64,000 bases of DNA, taken from NCBI RefSeq assembly GCF_014651615.1, contig NZ_BMXF01000001.1:901731-965730 (forward strand), given 5' to 3'. The notes beneath the pieces were generated by a model. The model was given only the letters and a program-made list of their open reading frames with translations. It did no database searches and was not told the DNA's origin. Within the stretch, counting starts at the first letter, position 1. Every line of letters begins with the position of its first letter. The DNA comes from Persicitalea jodogahamensis (GTDB taxonomy: Bacteria > Bacteroidota > Bacteroidia > Cytophagales > Spirosomataceae). The translations under genes and the position numbers were made by a program. This document shows positions 51,961 through 60,124 of this stretch, piece by piece.

Positions 51961-52953
51961 TCAAACCAATACCTTGCTGTAAGTCAATTTTAGTGAAGGA
52001 AGCCCGCCCAGGTTCTCCTTGAAGCGAATCAGCGATGCCTTCTCGTTGCCTGAATGATCCAGCGACACGCCAAGGTCGATAAGTTCGATCCCTTCGTTTT
52101 GGGCGTATTCGTATAAGGCGCAATTCAGCAATACGGTCGGGCTGAAAGCACGGTAGTCGAGGTTGTCGGCTGGACAAAAGTTGTACAGAATGCGCTGATT
52201 GACCCGGATCGCGACGGTAAGGCTGACGATTTCGGCACCGTCTTTTACCACAAAGACTTTGACCTCTCCCGGTAGTTCGGTGAGCAAATTTTTCAATTGC
52301 TCGAAATCCAGCGACAGGGCGTAGCCTTGCCGCTCCCGGCTCTTGGCCAGAAAAGAATAGACTTCCCCCGGGTCGGGGTTGTCCCATCCCTCTGTCACGA
52401 AGCCGGCACGCTGGCACTTGCGTAACCGCTTTCGCTCCGAAGGGTGGATTTTGTGAATAAAAGGATCATCACCCACCGGAATATGATGGTTGATGAATGA
52501 ATTCATAACCGTAAACCCCCGCTCTCTGTACACTTCCTGAAGAAAACTGGATCTAGCCTGATCATAGCCCTCTGGCGGCAACTTTATATTCAGTCGGATG
52601 AGATGTTGCTCCCGGCAGCACGTTTCGACAAACGATAGCATGTGAATCAGTGCTTCATCAGGAATTCCGGTGGCGAACTCCACTCCGCCAAATGGTGCAT
52701 TGGGAAGTGAAACGGCGGTTTCGCCGTCGCTATCAGCATGGAAAAGAGCGACAATACGTTGCGTTTCGGTATCCCATAATTCTACCGAAAAAGGCCGGGA
52801 GGCGCGTTGGGTGGCAAGGTGACGGGTGGTATTATAAAGGTAAAGGTCGAATCGCGACGAAGCACTTTCGGTTTTGGTTAGCCTCAGCCTGATCTCATAT
52901 GTAGCCGTCACCGGTAACCGGCTTTCCTGCGGCTGTCTTTGCTTCTCGATCAT
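51961..52953 (-). CDS. FemAB/GNAT-like acyl- or aminoacyltransferase
   Basis: A 330-aa protein of the GNAT fold in the FemAB-like arrangement. The last 150 residues carry the conserved part: HKIHPSERKRLRKCQRAGF, YSFLAKSRERQGYALSLDFE, VKVFVVKDGAEIVSLTVAIR, and the CoA or tRNA binding strand LIDLGVSLDHSGNEKASLIR. The first 170 residues are not recognised. In polysaccharide loci such proteins acetylate or otherwise acylate a sugar or peptide. Same strand as the flippase, which follows. Confidence 0.83.
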   Translation of the reverse strand: MIEKQRQPQESRLPVTATYEIRLRLTKTESASSRFDLYLYNTTRHLATQRASRPFSVELWDTETQRIVALFHADSDGETAVSLPNAPFGGVEFATGIPDEALIHMLSFVETCCREQHLIRLNIKLPPEGYDQARSSFLQEVYRERGFTVMNSFINHHIPVGDDPFIHKIHPSERKRLRKCQRAGFVTEGWDNPDPGEVYSFLAKSRERQGYALSLDFEQLKNLLTELPGEVKVFVVKDGAEIVSLTVAIRVNQRILYNFCPADNLDYRAFSPTVLLNCALYEYAQNEGIELIDLGVSLDHSGNEKASLIRFKENLGGLPSLKLTYSKVLV

Positions 52954-53181
52954 CGCCCAAAGTAAGCCAAATATCGGTTGATTTCAACGCGACGCTACCC
53001 GAATAATCCAACTCTTTCCACTTTTTGAACTTAGGAGGTTAAGAGTGTTGTTGGATATAAATATCTCATGATCAATGTTTTAATAATTGGATGTAACAAA
53101 ATCTCCTTCGTGTACTACTTGAGAACAAAAAAATGGCACGGTCTTCGCAGGAACCCTACGTGAATGTAAATACTGCAACCC

Positions 53182-56082
53182 ATGAAAATCGTTTACAAAG
53201 GCTCACGAGCGTCGAAGCTCTGTCGGGGCTTCGACGCCCAAACTACGCTTATCTGGCTATTTTTGCTCGCCTTTACTCCGGCGGCGATGGCCCAACTTAG
53301 CGGACATGTTTACCGCGATTTTAACGGTGACGGTACCCGGCAAACCTCCTTTCCAACCGAGGTCGGTATCGGCGGCGTTCAGGTAAAGGCCTACCTGGTG
53401 GATGACACCACGCCGCTCACGACAACTACCGACTCCCTGGGGCATTTCAGCTTCGCTATTGCAGGCGGGAAAAAAGTCCGGGTGGAGTTCAGCAATCTTC
53501 CCCATGAATCTTACGAAAGTATGCCCGGCCCAGAAAATGGATCTGCCGTGCAGTTCGTGACGACGCCGGTTTCTACCGTTAACCTGGGTCTGATCGACCC
53601 GTTATCCTACTGCCGCGACATTATGCCCAACCTGGTGGCTTCATGCTTCGTGGTAGGCGATCCGCTGGCGGCGGGGAGCAACTCGGGGCCACTGGCATCT
53701 ATTGTTCACTTTCCGTATAGTGCCTCAGGGCAGGGGGCTGAGCCCGACTTGCTGGCCTCCAATGCTATGACGGGCACGGTGTGGGGTGGTGCGTACCGCC
53801 GGCAGGATAAAGCGCTTTTCTTTTCTGCTTTTCTGAAGCGGCACAGCGGCCTCGGCCCCCTGGGGCTAGGCGGTATCTATCGGGCCGATCTTTCGGGCGT
53901 TTCACCATCTACGGCCCCTTACCTTGATCTTGCCAGGCTGGTCAGACTCAGTAGTCCGGCCGATAGCATTTTGTTGACTAATCGCGTACTTCCAGCCGAT
54001 TTTCAGATAGCCAGCCTTGACTCCGCCGCATTTGGAATGATAGGTAAAGTTGGGTTGGGAGGCATGGCACTCACGCCGGATGAAAATTTTCTGTGGGTGA
54101 TTAATTTATTCCAGAAAACGCTGGTACGTATTCCCCTCACGAAGCCTGCCGGGCAGTTGACAGCTTCTGATATTAAATCCTATGTACTGCCAAATCCCGG
54201 GTGTGTGAACGGACAAGCCCGACCCTGGGCGCTGGAATACCACGAAGGATCGCTTTATGTGGGCATGACCTGCGACGCAGGTGACCCGGGTGCCACCCGC
54301 GACAATCTGCGTGCTTATGTATATCGCTACGATTTGAAGACCGGTCAGTTCATTAGTACCCCTGTCATAAGCGAATCACTCAACTACCGCAAAGGCTGGG
54401 TACATTCGGGAGTGCCGCAAAGTGAGTACTGGGAGCCCTGGGCCGATGATTTTGCGGATCTCACCACTTCACTGCTCACCATGGAAGGGGTAACGCCCAT
54501 TTACCGCGTTTCGCGTCCGCAACCGATTCTGTCTGACATCGAATTCGACACCGACGGATCGCTCATCCTCGGGCTGATGGACCGCACGGGCCACCAAACC
54601 AGCCGCAACCAAATGAGTATCCCTTCCAGCCCCGCTCGTTTCAGCGGGTACATCGGAGGCGATATTCTGCGGGCCCAGGCTTACGCCGACGGCACGTATA
54701 AACTGGAGCAAAATGGCAAGTCGGGCCTGCGCGTGGGAAAGGGAGCAGGTAACAACGAAGGGCCGGGCGGTGGCGAGTTTTACGGGGACGATTTTTACAA
54801 GGATGTATTCTCGGGAGAAATCATCCAGCAGGAGACCTTCATGGGGTCTATGCTGGTGGTGCCGGGCAACGACGAGGTGGTTGCATCAGTGATAGAGCCG
54901 TTCACGGCCTGGACGGGTGGGGTGTCATGGTTCAGTAATTTAAGCGGCAACAGGATGAAGGCCTTCGAGATCTATAACGGCGACGCCAACCAACAGTACG
55001 TTGGCAAAGCCAATGGCCTGGGCAGCATCCGTGCCCTTTGCGAGGCTGCCCCGATCCTGATCGGCAACCGCATTTGGGTGGATGCCAACAGGAACGGCCT
55101 GCAAGATCCGGGTGAAGCCCCGCTGGCGGGCGTATCGGTGGGCCTGTATGACGAAAATGGCGGGTTGGTTAGTGTGACTACGAGTAAGGGAGACGGTACC
55201 TATTTGTTCGGGGGTACTTCGGTTCAGCCCAATTCCTCCTATTACATCGTACTGGGTGCTAATGGCAGCCTCCCGCAGTTTGACAAAAATCAAGCGGTAC
55301 TTTTGGTTAACAACAATGCGTATCGGCTAATTGCCAGCGCCCAGCCTAACACTCAGAAAATAGAAGAAAACCAGATTGCCAACCGCGCCCGAATCGCCGA
55401 TGCCAATGTTCCCGTCAATTTGCAGGGCTTTCCCTACATGGCGGTAAAAACGGGTGCCCCAGGTCAAAACCAAATGCAGTTCGATGCGGCATTTGAAGAC
55501 TGTTGGGTGGATGCAGGACGGGATACGTCGGTGTGCGCGGGAATCGATTCCCTGAGATTGGCCGTTGCCACGACGGGGCAGACCTGGACAGCCGCAGCGG
55601 GTAACCCATCGCCTGCTACCATCGACCAGTCCGGACTGGTGAAGGGGTTGGCTGGTGCAGGTACCTATGCGTTTGTCATGTCCCAAAACCAAACCTGCAG
55701 CGATACGGTGCTGGTAACGGTAAAGCCCGCCCCCGACGTTCAGGCTATCATTGAAAGCGTGACCTGCAACAGCCAGCAGGCAAACAGTGACGGCCAGATT
55801 CTACTGACCGGATATAAGGCCCAGGAAAAATTTAATGTCAGTGTGGGCGCATCGGCTTCCAACTTTGTGTTCGATACGCCGCAACCCATTCCAGCCAGCG
55901 GCGCAATCCTCAGCGATTTGAGCAATCCTATGGCGGCAAGCCAGGCCTATCTGGTGAGGGTTTACAACGACTCAGGCTGTACGCAGGACATTAAGTTGAC
56001 CCTAATGCAACGCGATTGCCAATGCGGTGATACCAAAACCTTATGTATTCCCATGACGGCGAAGCGCATCAAAATACAATAG
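53182..56082 (+). CDS. Large secreted SdrD-B-domain protein
   Basis: A 966-aa surface protein. A signal peptide (about residues 20-37, ending MAQ) is followed by a first SdrD-B-like domain (LSGHVYRDFNGDGTRQ, GGVQVKAYLVDD, DSLGHFSFAIAGG). A large middle region of about 500 residues with beta-propeller-like repeats has no name. A second SdrD-B domain lies near residues 625-720 (IGNRIWVDANRNGLQDPGEA, LAGVSVGLYDENG); D and N residues fit calcium binding. An immunoglobulin-like domain follows. The tail has CQCGDTKTLCIPMTAKRIKI, a Cys-rich end with no typical type IX domain. It lies between two glycan clusters. Confidence 0.85.
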   Translation: MKIVYKGSRASKLCRGFDAQTTLIWLFLLAFTPAAMAQLSGHVYRDFNGDGTRQTSFPTEVGIGGVQVKAYLVDDTTPLTTTTDSLGHFSFAIAGGKKVRVEFSNLPHESYESMPGPENGSAVQFVTTPVSTVNLGLIDPLSYCRDIMPNLVASCFVVGDPLAAGSNSGPLASIVHFPYSASGQGAEPDLLASNAMTGTVWGGAYRRQDKALFFSAFLKRHSGLGPLGLGGIYRADLSGVSPSTAPYLDLARLVRLSSPADSILLTNRVLPADFQIASLDSAAFGMIGKVGLGGMALTPDENFLWVINLFQKTLVRIPLTKPAGQLTASDIKSYVLPNPGCVNGQARPWALEYHEGSLYVGMTCDAGDPGATRDNLRAYVYRYDLKTGQFISTPVISESLNYRKGWVHSGVPQSEYWEPWADDFADLTTSLLTMEGVTPIYRVSRPQPILSDIEFDTDGSLILGLMDRTGHQTSRNQMSIPSSPARFSGYIGGDILRAQAYADGTYKLEQNGKSGLRVGKGAGNNEGPGGGEFYGDDFYKDVFSGEIIQQETFMGSMLVVPGNDEVVASVIEPFTAWTGGVSWFSNLSGNRMKAFEIYNGDANQQYVGKANGLGSIRALCEAAPILIGNRIWVDANRNGLQDPGEAPLAGVSVGLYDENGGLVSVTTSKGDGTYLFGGTSVQPNSSYYIVLGANGSLPQFDKNQAVLLVNNNAYRLIASAQPNTQKIEENQIANRARIADANVPVNLQGFPYMAVKTGAPGQNQMQFDAAFEDCWVDAGRDTSVCAGIDSLRLAVATTGQTWTAAAGNPSPATIDQSGLVKGLAGAGTYAFVMSQNQTCSDTVLVTVKPAPDVQAIIESVTCNSQQANSDGQILLTGYKAQEKFNVSVGASASNFVFDTPQPIPASGAILSDLSNPMAASQAYLVRVYNDSGCTQDIKLTLMQRDCQCGDTKTLCIPMTAKRIKIQ

Positions 56083-56101
56083 AAGTGGATACTTTTCTGG
56101 G

Positions 56102-56131
56102 AAAAGCCGCCTGCCGTTCAGGGGGCTTTTT
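56102..56131 (+). terminator. Intrinsic terminator after the SdrD-B gene
   Basis: AAAAGCC(g)CCTG, loop CCGTT, CAGG(g)GGCTTTT; imperfect stem with a T-run. Confidence 0.7.
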
Positions 56132-56140
56132 GCATTATAT

Positions 56141-56148
56141 TAAGTTTG
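56141..56148 (+). promoter_or_regulatory. -7 box ahead of the carbamoyltransferase operon
   Basis: TAAGTTTG matches TAnnTTTG, right after the terminator. The leader to TTG 56254 would be about 100 bases. No good -33 word. Confidence 0.45.
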
Positions 56149-56253
56149 TGGTTTTCATCAGCCATTTGATGTTACCCTAGTAATGCCTAGTTTTGCCCGC
56201 GATTTGCTAAAAACTCAAATCGACAAATCAACAGATTAACAAATAAATAACCC

Positions 56254-58116
56254 TTGAAGATACTGGGAATTTCAGCCTTCTACCACGATTCGGCAGCGGC
56301 TTTGATCGATGATGGTGTGATTGTGGCAGCTGCGCAGGAAGAGCGCTTTACTCGTAAAAAGCACGATCCTGGCTTTCCGGCCAATGCCGTACAGTTCTGC
56401 CTGGAATACGGCGGCGTGACTCTTAACCAGCTGGATGCTATCGTTTTTTACGACAAGCCACTGCTGAAATTCGAGCGTTTGCTGGAAACGTACTACGCCT
56501 TTGCGCCAAGAGGAATCCGCTCCTTCATTACGGCAATGCCCGTGTGGATTAAGGAAAAGATGTTTCTGAAAAGACTCATTAAGGAGGAACTGGTGAAACT
56601 GGGTTACGATAAGAAAAAGCCTGTCAAGATGCTTTTTCCTGAACACCACCTGTCGCATGCTGCCTCTGCTTTTTATCCCTCACCTTACGAGAAAGCCGCA
56701 ATCCTGACTATCGATGGGGTGGGCGAGTGGGCTACCGCTTCCATTTGCCTTGGCGAAGGCAAGGATATTACCATTTTAAAAGAACTTCGCTTCCCGCATT
56801 CGCTGGGGCTTCTGTACTCTGCTTTTACCTATTTTCTTGGCTTTAGGGTCAACTCGGGTGAATACAAACTGATGGGGCTTGCTCCCTACGGCAACCCCAC
56901 TTCCCCGGATGTGGAACGTTATGTAGATGTTATTCTTAAGGAGCTCATCGAGCTTAAGGAAGATGGTTCCGTTTGGCTCAACCAAAAGTACTTCGACTAC
57001 GCCACGGGCCTGAAAATGGTGGACGAAGCTGCCTGGGAAAATCTTTTTGGTTTCAAGAAGCGCAATCCCGAGGATTCGCTGGAAGCCGAACACTGCAACC
57101 TCGGCCTTGCCATTCAACGGGTAACAGAAGAGGCTGTAATCCGGATGGGACGCGAAGCGAAACGCCTTACTGGTGCAGACTACCTGTGCATGGCGGGCGG
57201 CGTGGCGCTCAACTGTGTGTCCAACGGCAAGATTCAGAAAGCAGGAATTTTCAAAGACGTGTTCATTCAGCCCGCCGCTGGCGACGCGGGCGGCGCGTTG
57301 GGCGCGGCGCAAGCCGCGTACCATATTTTCTTCGGTCAGGAGCGGAAAGTTACCTGGAAAAACGACAACATGCGCGGCTCTTACCTCGGTCCGACCTTCT
57401 CGGATCTGGACGTAGAGCTGACCGCAAAAAAGTACAATGCCACCTACACGCATTTTGAAGATTTCAAAGAGTTGAGCCGGGAAGTAGCGAAACTTCTGGC
57501 CGACGGCAACGTGGTCGGTTGGGTGCAGGGCCGCATGGAATTTGGCCCGCGCGCATTGGGTGGCCGCAGCATTCTGGGCGACCCGCGCAACTCTGAGATG
57601 CAGAAGAAGCTCAACCTGAAAATCAAGTACCGGGAGTCGTTCCGACCCTTCGCGCCTTCGGTATTGGCCGAAAACGTCGGAGAGTATTTCGACTACGACG
57701 GTATTTCACCTTACATGCTGCTGGTGCATCCTGTGGCCGAGGAGCGGCGTAACCCACTTCCGGCGGGTTATGATTCAATGGATCTGCGTAACAAACTGTA
57801 CTTTGAGCGGTCAGATCTGCCTTCGATCACGCACATCGACTATTCGGCCCGGATTCAGACGGTCCATAAGGAAACCAACCCGCGCTATTGGGAGCTTATC
57901 AATGCATTCAAGGAACTGACCGGCTACGCTGTGGTCGTGAACACGAGCTTCAACGTACGCGGCGAACCCATCGTTTCTACGCCCAACGACTCCTACCGCT
58001 GCTTCATGCGCACCGAAATGGACTACCTTGTAGTGGGTAACTACCTTTTCGACAAGCGGCAGCAGCCCGAATGGCAGGAGAAAGACAACTGGCAGGAAGA
58101 GTTTGTGCTTGATTAA
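56254..58116 (+). CDS. Carbamoyltransferase (NodU/TobZ/SxtI family)
   Basis: A 620-aa enzyme that transfers a carbamoyl group from carbamoyl phosphate (through carbamoyl-AMP) to a hydroxyl. The N-terminal Kae1-like domain starts KILGISAFYHDSAAALIDDG and needs the TTG start 56254. It has the metal-binding motif HHLSHAASAFYPSP and DGVGEWATASI, and the middle glycine loop MAGGVALNCVSNGKI. The C-terminal YrdC-like domain contains GRMEFGPRALGGRSILGDPR and ends with NTSFNVRGEPIVSTPNDSYR. First gene of a four-gene run with an SGNH protein, a DUF5989 protein and an SxtJ protein; the substrate is probably a surface glycan or lipid. Confidence 0.93.
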   Translation: MKILGISAFYHDSAAALIDDGVIVAAAQEERFTRKKHDPGFPANAVQFCLEYGGVTLNQLDAIVFYDKPLLKFERLLETYYAFAPRGIRSFITAMPVWIKEKMFLKRLIKEELVKLGYDKKKPVKMLFPEHHLSHAASAFYPSPYEKAAILTIDGVGEWATASICLGEGKDITILKELRFPHSLGLLYSAFTYFLGFRVNSGEYKLMGLAPYGNPTSPDVERYVDVILKELIELKEDGSVWLNQKYFDYATGLKMVDEAAWENLFGFKKRNPEDSLEAEHCNLGLAIQRVTEEAVIRMGREAKRLTGADYLCMAGGVALNCVSNGKIQKAGIFKDVFIQPAAGDAGGALGAAQAAYHIFFGQERKVTWKNDNMRGSYLGPTFSDLDVELTAKKYNATYTHFEDFKELSREVAKLLADGNVVGWVQGRMEFGPRALGGRSILGDPRNSEMQKKLNLKIKYRESFRPFAPSVLAENVGEYFDYDGISPYMLLVHPVAEERRNPLPAGYDSMDLRNKLYFERSDLPSITHIDYSARIQTVHKETNPRYWELINAFKELTGYAVVVNTSFNVRGEPIVSTPNDSYRCFMRTEMDYLVVGNYLFDKRQQPEWQEKDNWQEEFVLD

Positions 58117-58152
58117 TTTCAATTTTAAATGAGTGACCGGGCCGCCGGAGCG

Positions 58153-58222
58153 ATGATAGAATGATAGAATGAATTGAGTAGTCGGGCGCAAGCAATATTC
58201 ATTCATTCTATCATTCTATCAT
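58153..58222. repeat. Perfect 22-bp inverted repeat between carbamoyltransferase and SGNH genes
   Basis: ATGATAGAATGATAGAATGAAT at 58153-58174 is exactly complemented at 58201-58222, with a 26-base loop. Each arm is itself a near-tandem GATAGAAT. The right arm ends 15 bases before ATG 58238. No T-run follows, so a processing or attenuating hairpin is more likely than a terminator. Confidence 0.75.
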
Positions 58223-58237
58223 TCAAAATTGTCCACC

Positions 58238-59350
58238 ATGTCAAAAGCCATAACCAGCATCATTCGCCTCGCTTTGCTCGCGGTACTCTTCGTGTTTCTT
58301 TTCTATCCCGACAAGTTTCACGTTACTTTCGGCTATCCGGGTTTTCCGCAGAGTGACAGCTTTTACATTCGGCTGACCAAGACAATGTTTTGGCTGCTGT
58401 TTGTGATCGAGATTTTACGGATATTTTATTACGGAGTCGTCAAGTCGAAGGCCAAAGGCTTGGTAGCCAATGTCGTCACGCTGATTGTACCACTGGTAGT
58501 GGTACTTATATTTCTGGAAATAATCTTCATGTACATTCCCCAAAGCCATGAGGGGGTATTGTCGAAGGCATCCCAAATCTGGTGGGAAAAGTACTGGAAC
58601 CCCGTCAACGCGCAGGGCTACCGGGATAAGGAAATCGAAGCGGGCACGAACAAGACGAAAGTACTGGTCATCGGCGATTCATTTGCCGCCGGACACGGAC
58701 TGGAAAGCCTGGACGACCGCTTTTCCGATCAGCTGGAAAACAAGTTGGGGAAGGATAAGTACGTGGTTTATAACCTCGGTGTGTCGGGTTCCGATACCCG
58801 TGACGAAGCACGGCGGTTGATGGAATTCCCGGTGAAGCCTGATGTAATCGTCCTGCAATATTTTCCCAATGACATTGAAAAAGCCGCGCGCGAAAATGGC
58901 CAAACCCTCACGGGGGCCGAGCCTTACAACGATCTGCACGGCCCTTGGGCTACGCTGGTGAAGCGGTTTTATTTGCCTAATTTTGTCTATTGGCAACTAC
59001 CCCACGCCTCGTTCAGTACCTTCGAAGATTTCGTTCAAAAGTCATATACAGATTCAACGGTGCTGAATGCGCATTTTCGGGATTTGAACCAAATGCTGGC
59101 TTATCGTGACAGCACCAAAGCCAAAATGTACGCCGTCTTTGTTCCGTTTCTATTCCAACTGGACAAAAGCGCAAAGTACACCCGGCCCGTGGAGGATTAC
59201 CTGAAAGTACACGGAGTGAAAGTGGTCACTCTAACGGACGGTATCAGGAAAATAGAAGACAAAGCTCGGGTCGTCGGCAAGAACGATGGGCACGCCGGTG
59301 CTGCCGTGAATGCATTGATGGCAGAGCGGGTGTATGGAGTTATGAAATAA
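58238..59350 (+). CDS. Membrane-anchored SGNH/GDSL hydrolase-like protein
   Basis: A 370-aa protein with three N-terminal hydrophobic segments (about residues 5-22, 45-62, 77-98) and a C-terminal SGNH hydrolase domain facing the periplasm. Block I is VLVIGDSFAAGHGLES (Ser of GDS), with block II-like Gly in VYNLGVSGSDTRDEARR, block III-like Asn in YFPNDIEKAARENG, and block V-like His in VGKNDGHAGAAVNAL. Enzymes of this class add or remove acyl or similar esters on sugars. ATG 58238 was preferred to a TTG three codons earlier. Confidence 0.85.
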   Translation: MSKAITSIIRLALLAVLFVFLFYPDKFHVTFGYPGFPQSDSFYIRLTKTMFWLLFVIEILRIFYYGVVKSKAKGLVANVVTLIVPLVVVLIFLEIIFMYIPQSHEGVLSKASQIWWEKYWNPVNAQGYRDKEIEAGTNKTKVLVIGDSFAAGHGLESLDDRFSDQLENKLGKDKYVVYNLGVSGSDTRDEARRLMEFPVKPDVIVLQYFPNDIEKAARENGQTLTGAEPYNDLHGPWATLVKRFYLPNFVYWQLPHASFSTFEDFVQKSYTDSTVLNAHFRDLNQMLAYRDSTKAKMYAVFVPFLFQLDKSAKYTRPVEDYLKVHGVKVVTLTDGIRKIEDKARVVGKNDGHAGAAVNALMAERVYGVMK

Positions 59351-59519
59351 GAGTAAGAGCGGTGTCACGCAGAGGGAAGTAAAATACAACGAGTACACCC
59401 TTTTTGATCTTGATAAGGGAATAGATCGAAAATGGTGTTTGGTTTGTGACCCGCTCAATAATTATATGGTCAAACGCCACGATGGCGTACCATTTCAACA
59501 GTTCAACAAATAGATACTA

Positions 59520-59669
59520 ATGGATTTTTTAAATGACCTGTTCTCCTTTATGAAGGAGCGTAAAAAGTGGTGGCTGGCACCAGTCATCATCGTGCTATTG
59601 CTCATCGGCGTTCTGATCGTCATTGGTGGCGGCTCGGCCGTGGCTCCGTTCATCTATACCTTATTTTAA
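59520..59669 (+). CDS. DUF5989 family small membrane protein (SxtK-like)
   Basis: A 49-aa protein that a length cut-off would miss. It starts MDFLNDLFSFMKERKKWWLA, has one membrane helix (about residues 19-36, rich in I, L, V) and ends GSAVAPFIYTLF. The pattern of an N-terminal amphipathic FL-x-E/D-LF-x-FM-KERKKWW part, one helix and the APFIYTLF end is that of DUF5989, which accompanies carbamoyltransferases and SxtJ proteins in many bacteria. In the saxitoxin cluster the matching short gene is sxtK, about 54 aa. It lies 169 bases after the SGNH gene and 71 before the SxtJ gene. Confidence 0.88.
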   Translation: MDFLNDLFSFMKERKKWWLAPVIIVLLLIGVLIVIGGGSAVAPFIYTLF

Positions 59670-59673
59670 TTGT

Positions 59674-59718
59674 GAACGAGAGAATGAGTCAATAAAAAAA
59701 CTCCTCATTCTCTCGTTC
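59674..59718 (+). repeat. 15-bp inverted repeat after the DUF5989 gene
   Basis: GAACGAGAGAATGAG at 59674-59688 and its complement at 59704-59718 with a 15-base A-rich loop, followed by TTTCCTTTTCTC. It may be a weak terminator or mRNA hairpin; the SxtJ gene starts 22 bases later. Confidence 0.6.
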
Positions 59719-59740
59719 TTTCCTTTTCTCTCCTTCAAAA

Positions 59741-60121
59741 TTGAACAACAACATAACTGAAGCCGACAGGGCCAAAGCGCAGCTCGTCATCGTGACCGGG
59801 CTGGTCGTGATTTACTTTATTTTCAAATCCAGGTACCCATGGATGCTCTACGCGGCGGCAGTCATTGGTGTGCTGTCCATCGCCATTCCAATCGTGGGCG
59901 AATGGATTGTGAAAGGCTGGTTCAAGATTGCCGAAATCCTGGGAGCGATCAACGGGCGGATTCTGCTGTCGATCGTATTTTTTGTGATCCTGTTCCCGAT
60001 CGCACTTCTGTCGCGGATGGGCCGGAAAAATCCTCTCTCACTGCGCAGCGAGAACAAGGACTCGGCGTTTTCGGAGCGCAACCACCTGTACACCGCCAAG
60101 GACCTGGATCAGGTCTGGTAG
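59741..60121 (+). CDS. SxtJ family membrane protein
   Basis: A 126-aa protein with three hydrophobic segments (about residues 15-30, 32-52, 70-90). The core GAINGRILLSIVFFVILFPI and the following ALLSRMGRKNPL are typical of the SxtJ family. The C-terminal tail is polar, ending in KDLDQVW. The function is unknown; the family occurs next to carbamoyltransferases and DUF5989 proteins. TTG 59741 is the likely start (MNNNITEADRAKAQLVIV); there is no ATG before the first helix. It ends 3 bases before the stop of the opposite-strand anti-sigma gene. Confidence 0.87.
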   Translation: MNNNITEADRAKAQLVIVTGLVVIYFIFKSRYPWMLYAAAVIGVLSIAIPIVGEWIVKGWFKIAEILGAINGRILLSIVFFVILFPIALLSRMGRKNPLSLRSENKDSAFSERNHLYTAKDLDQVW

Positions 60122-60124
60122 ATC

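Noticed and set aside
58153-58222. CRISPR-like repeat
   Set aside because: The GATAGAAT units form one inverted pair with a single loop; there is no series of spacers.
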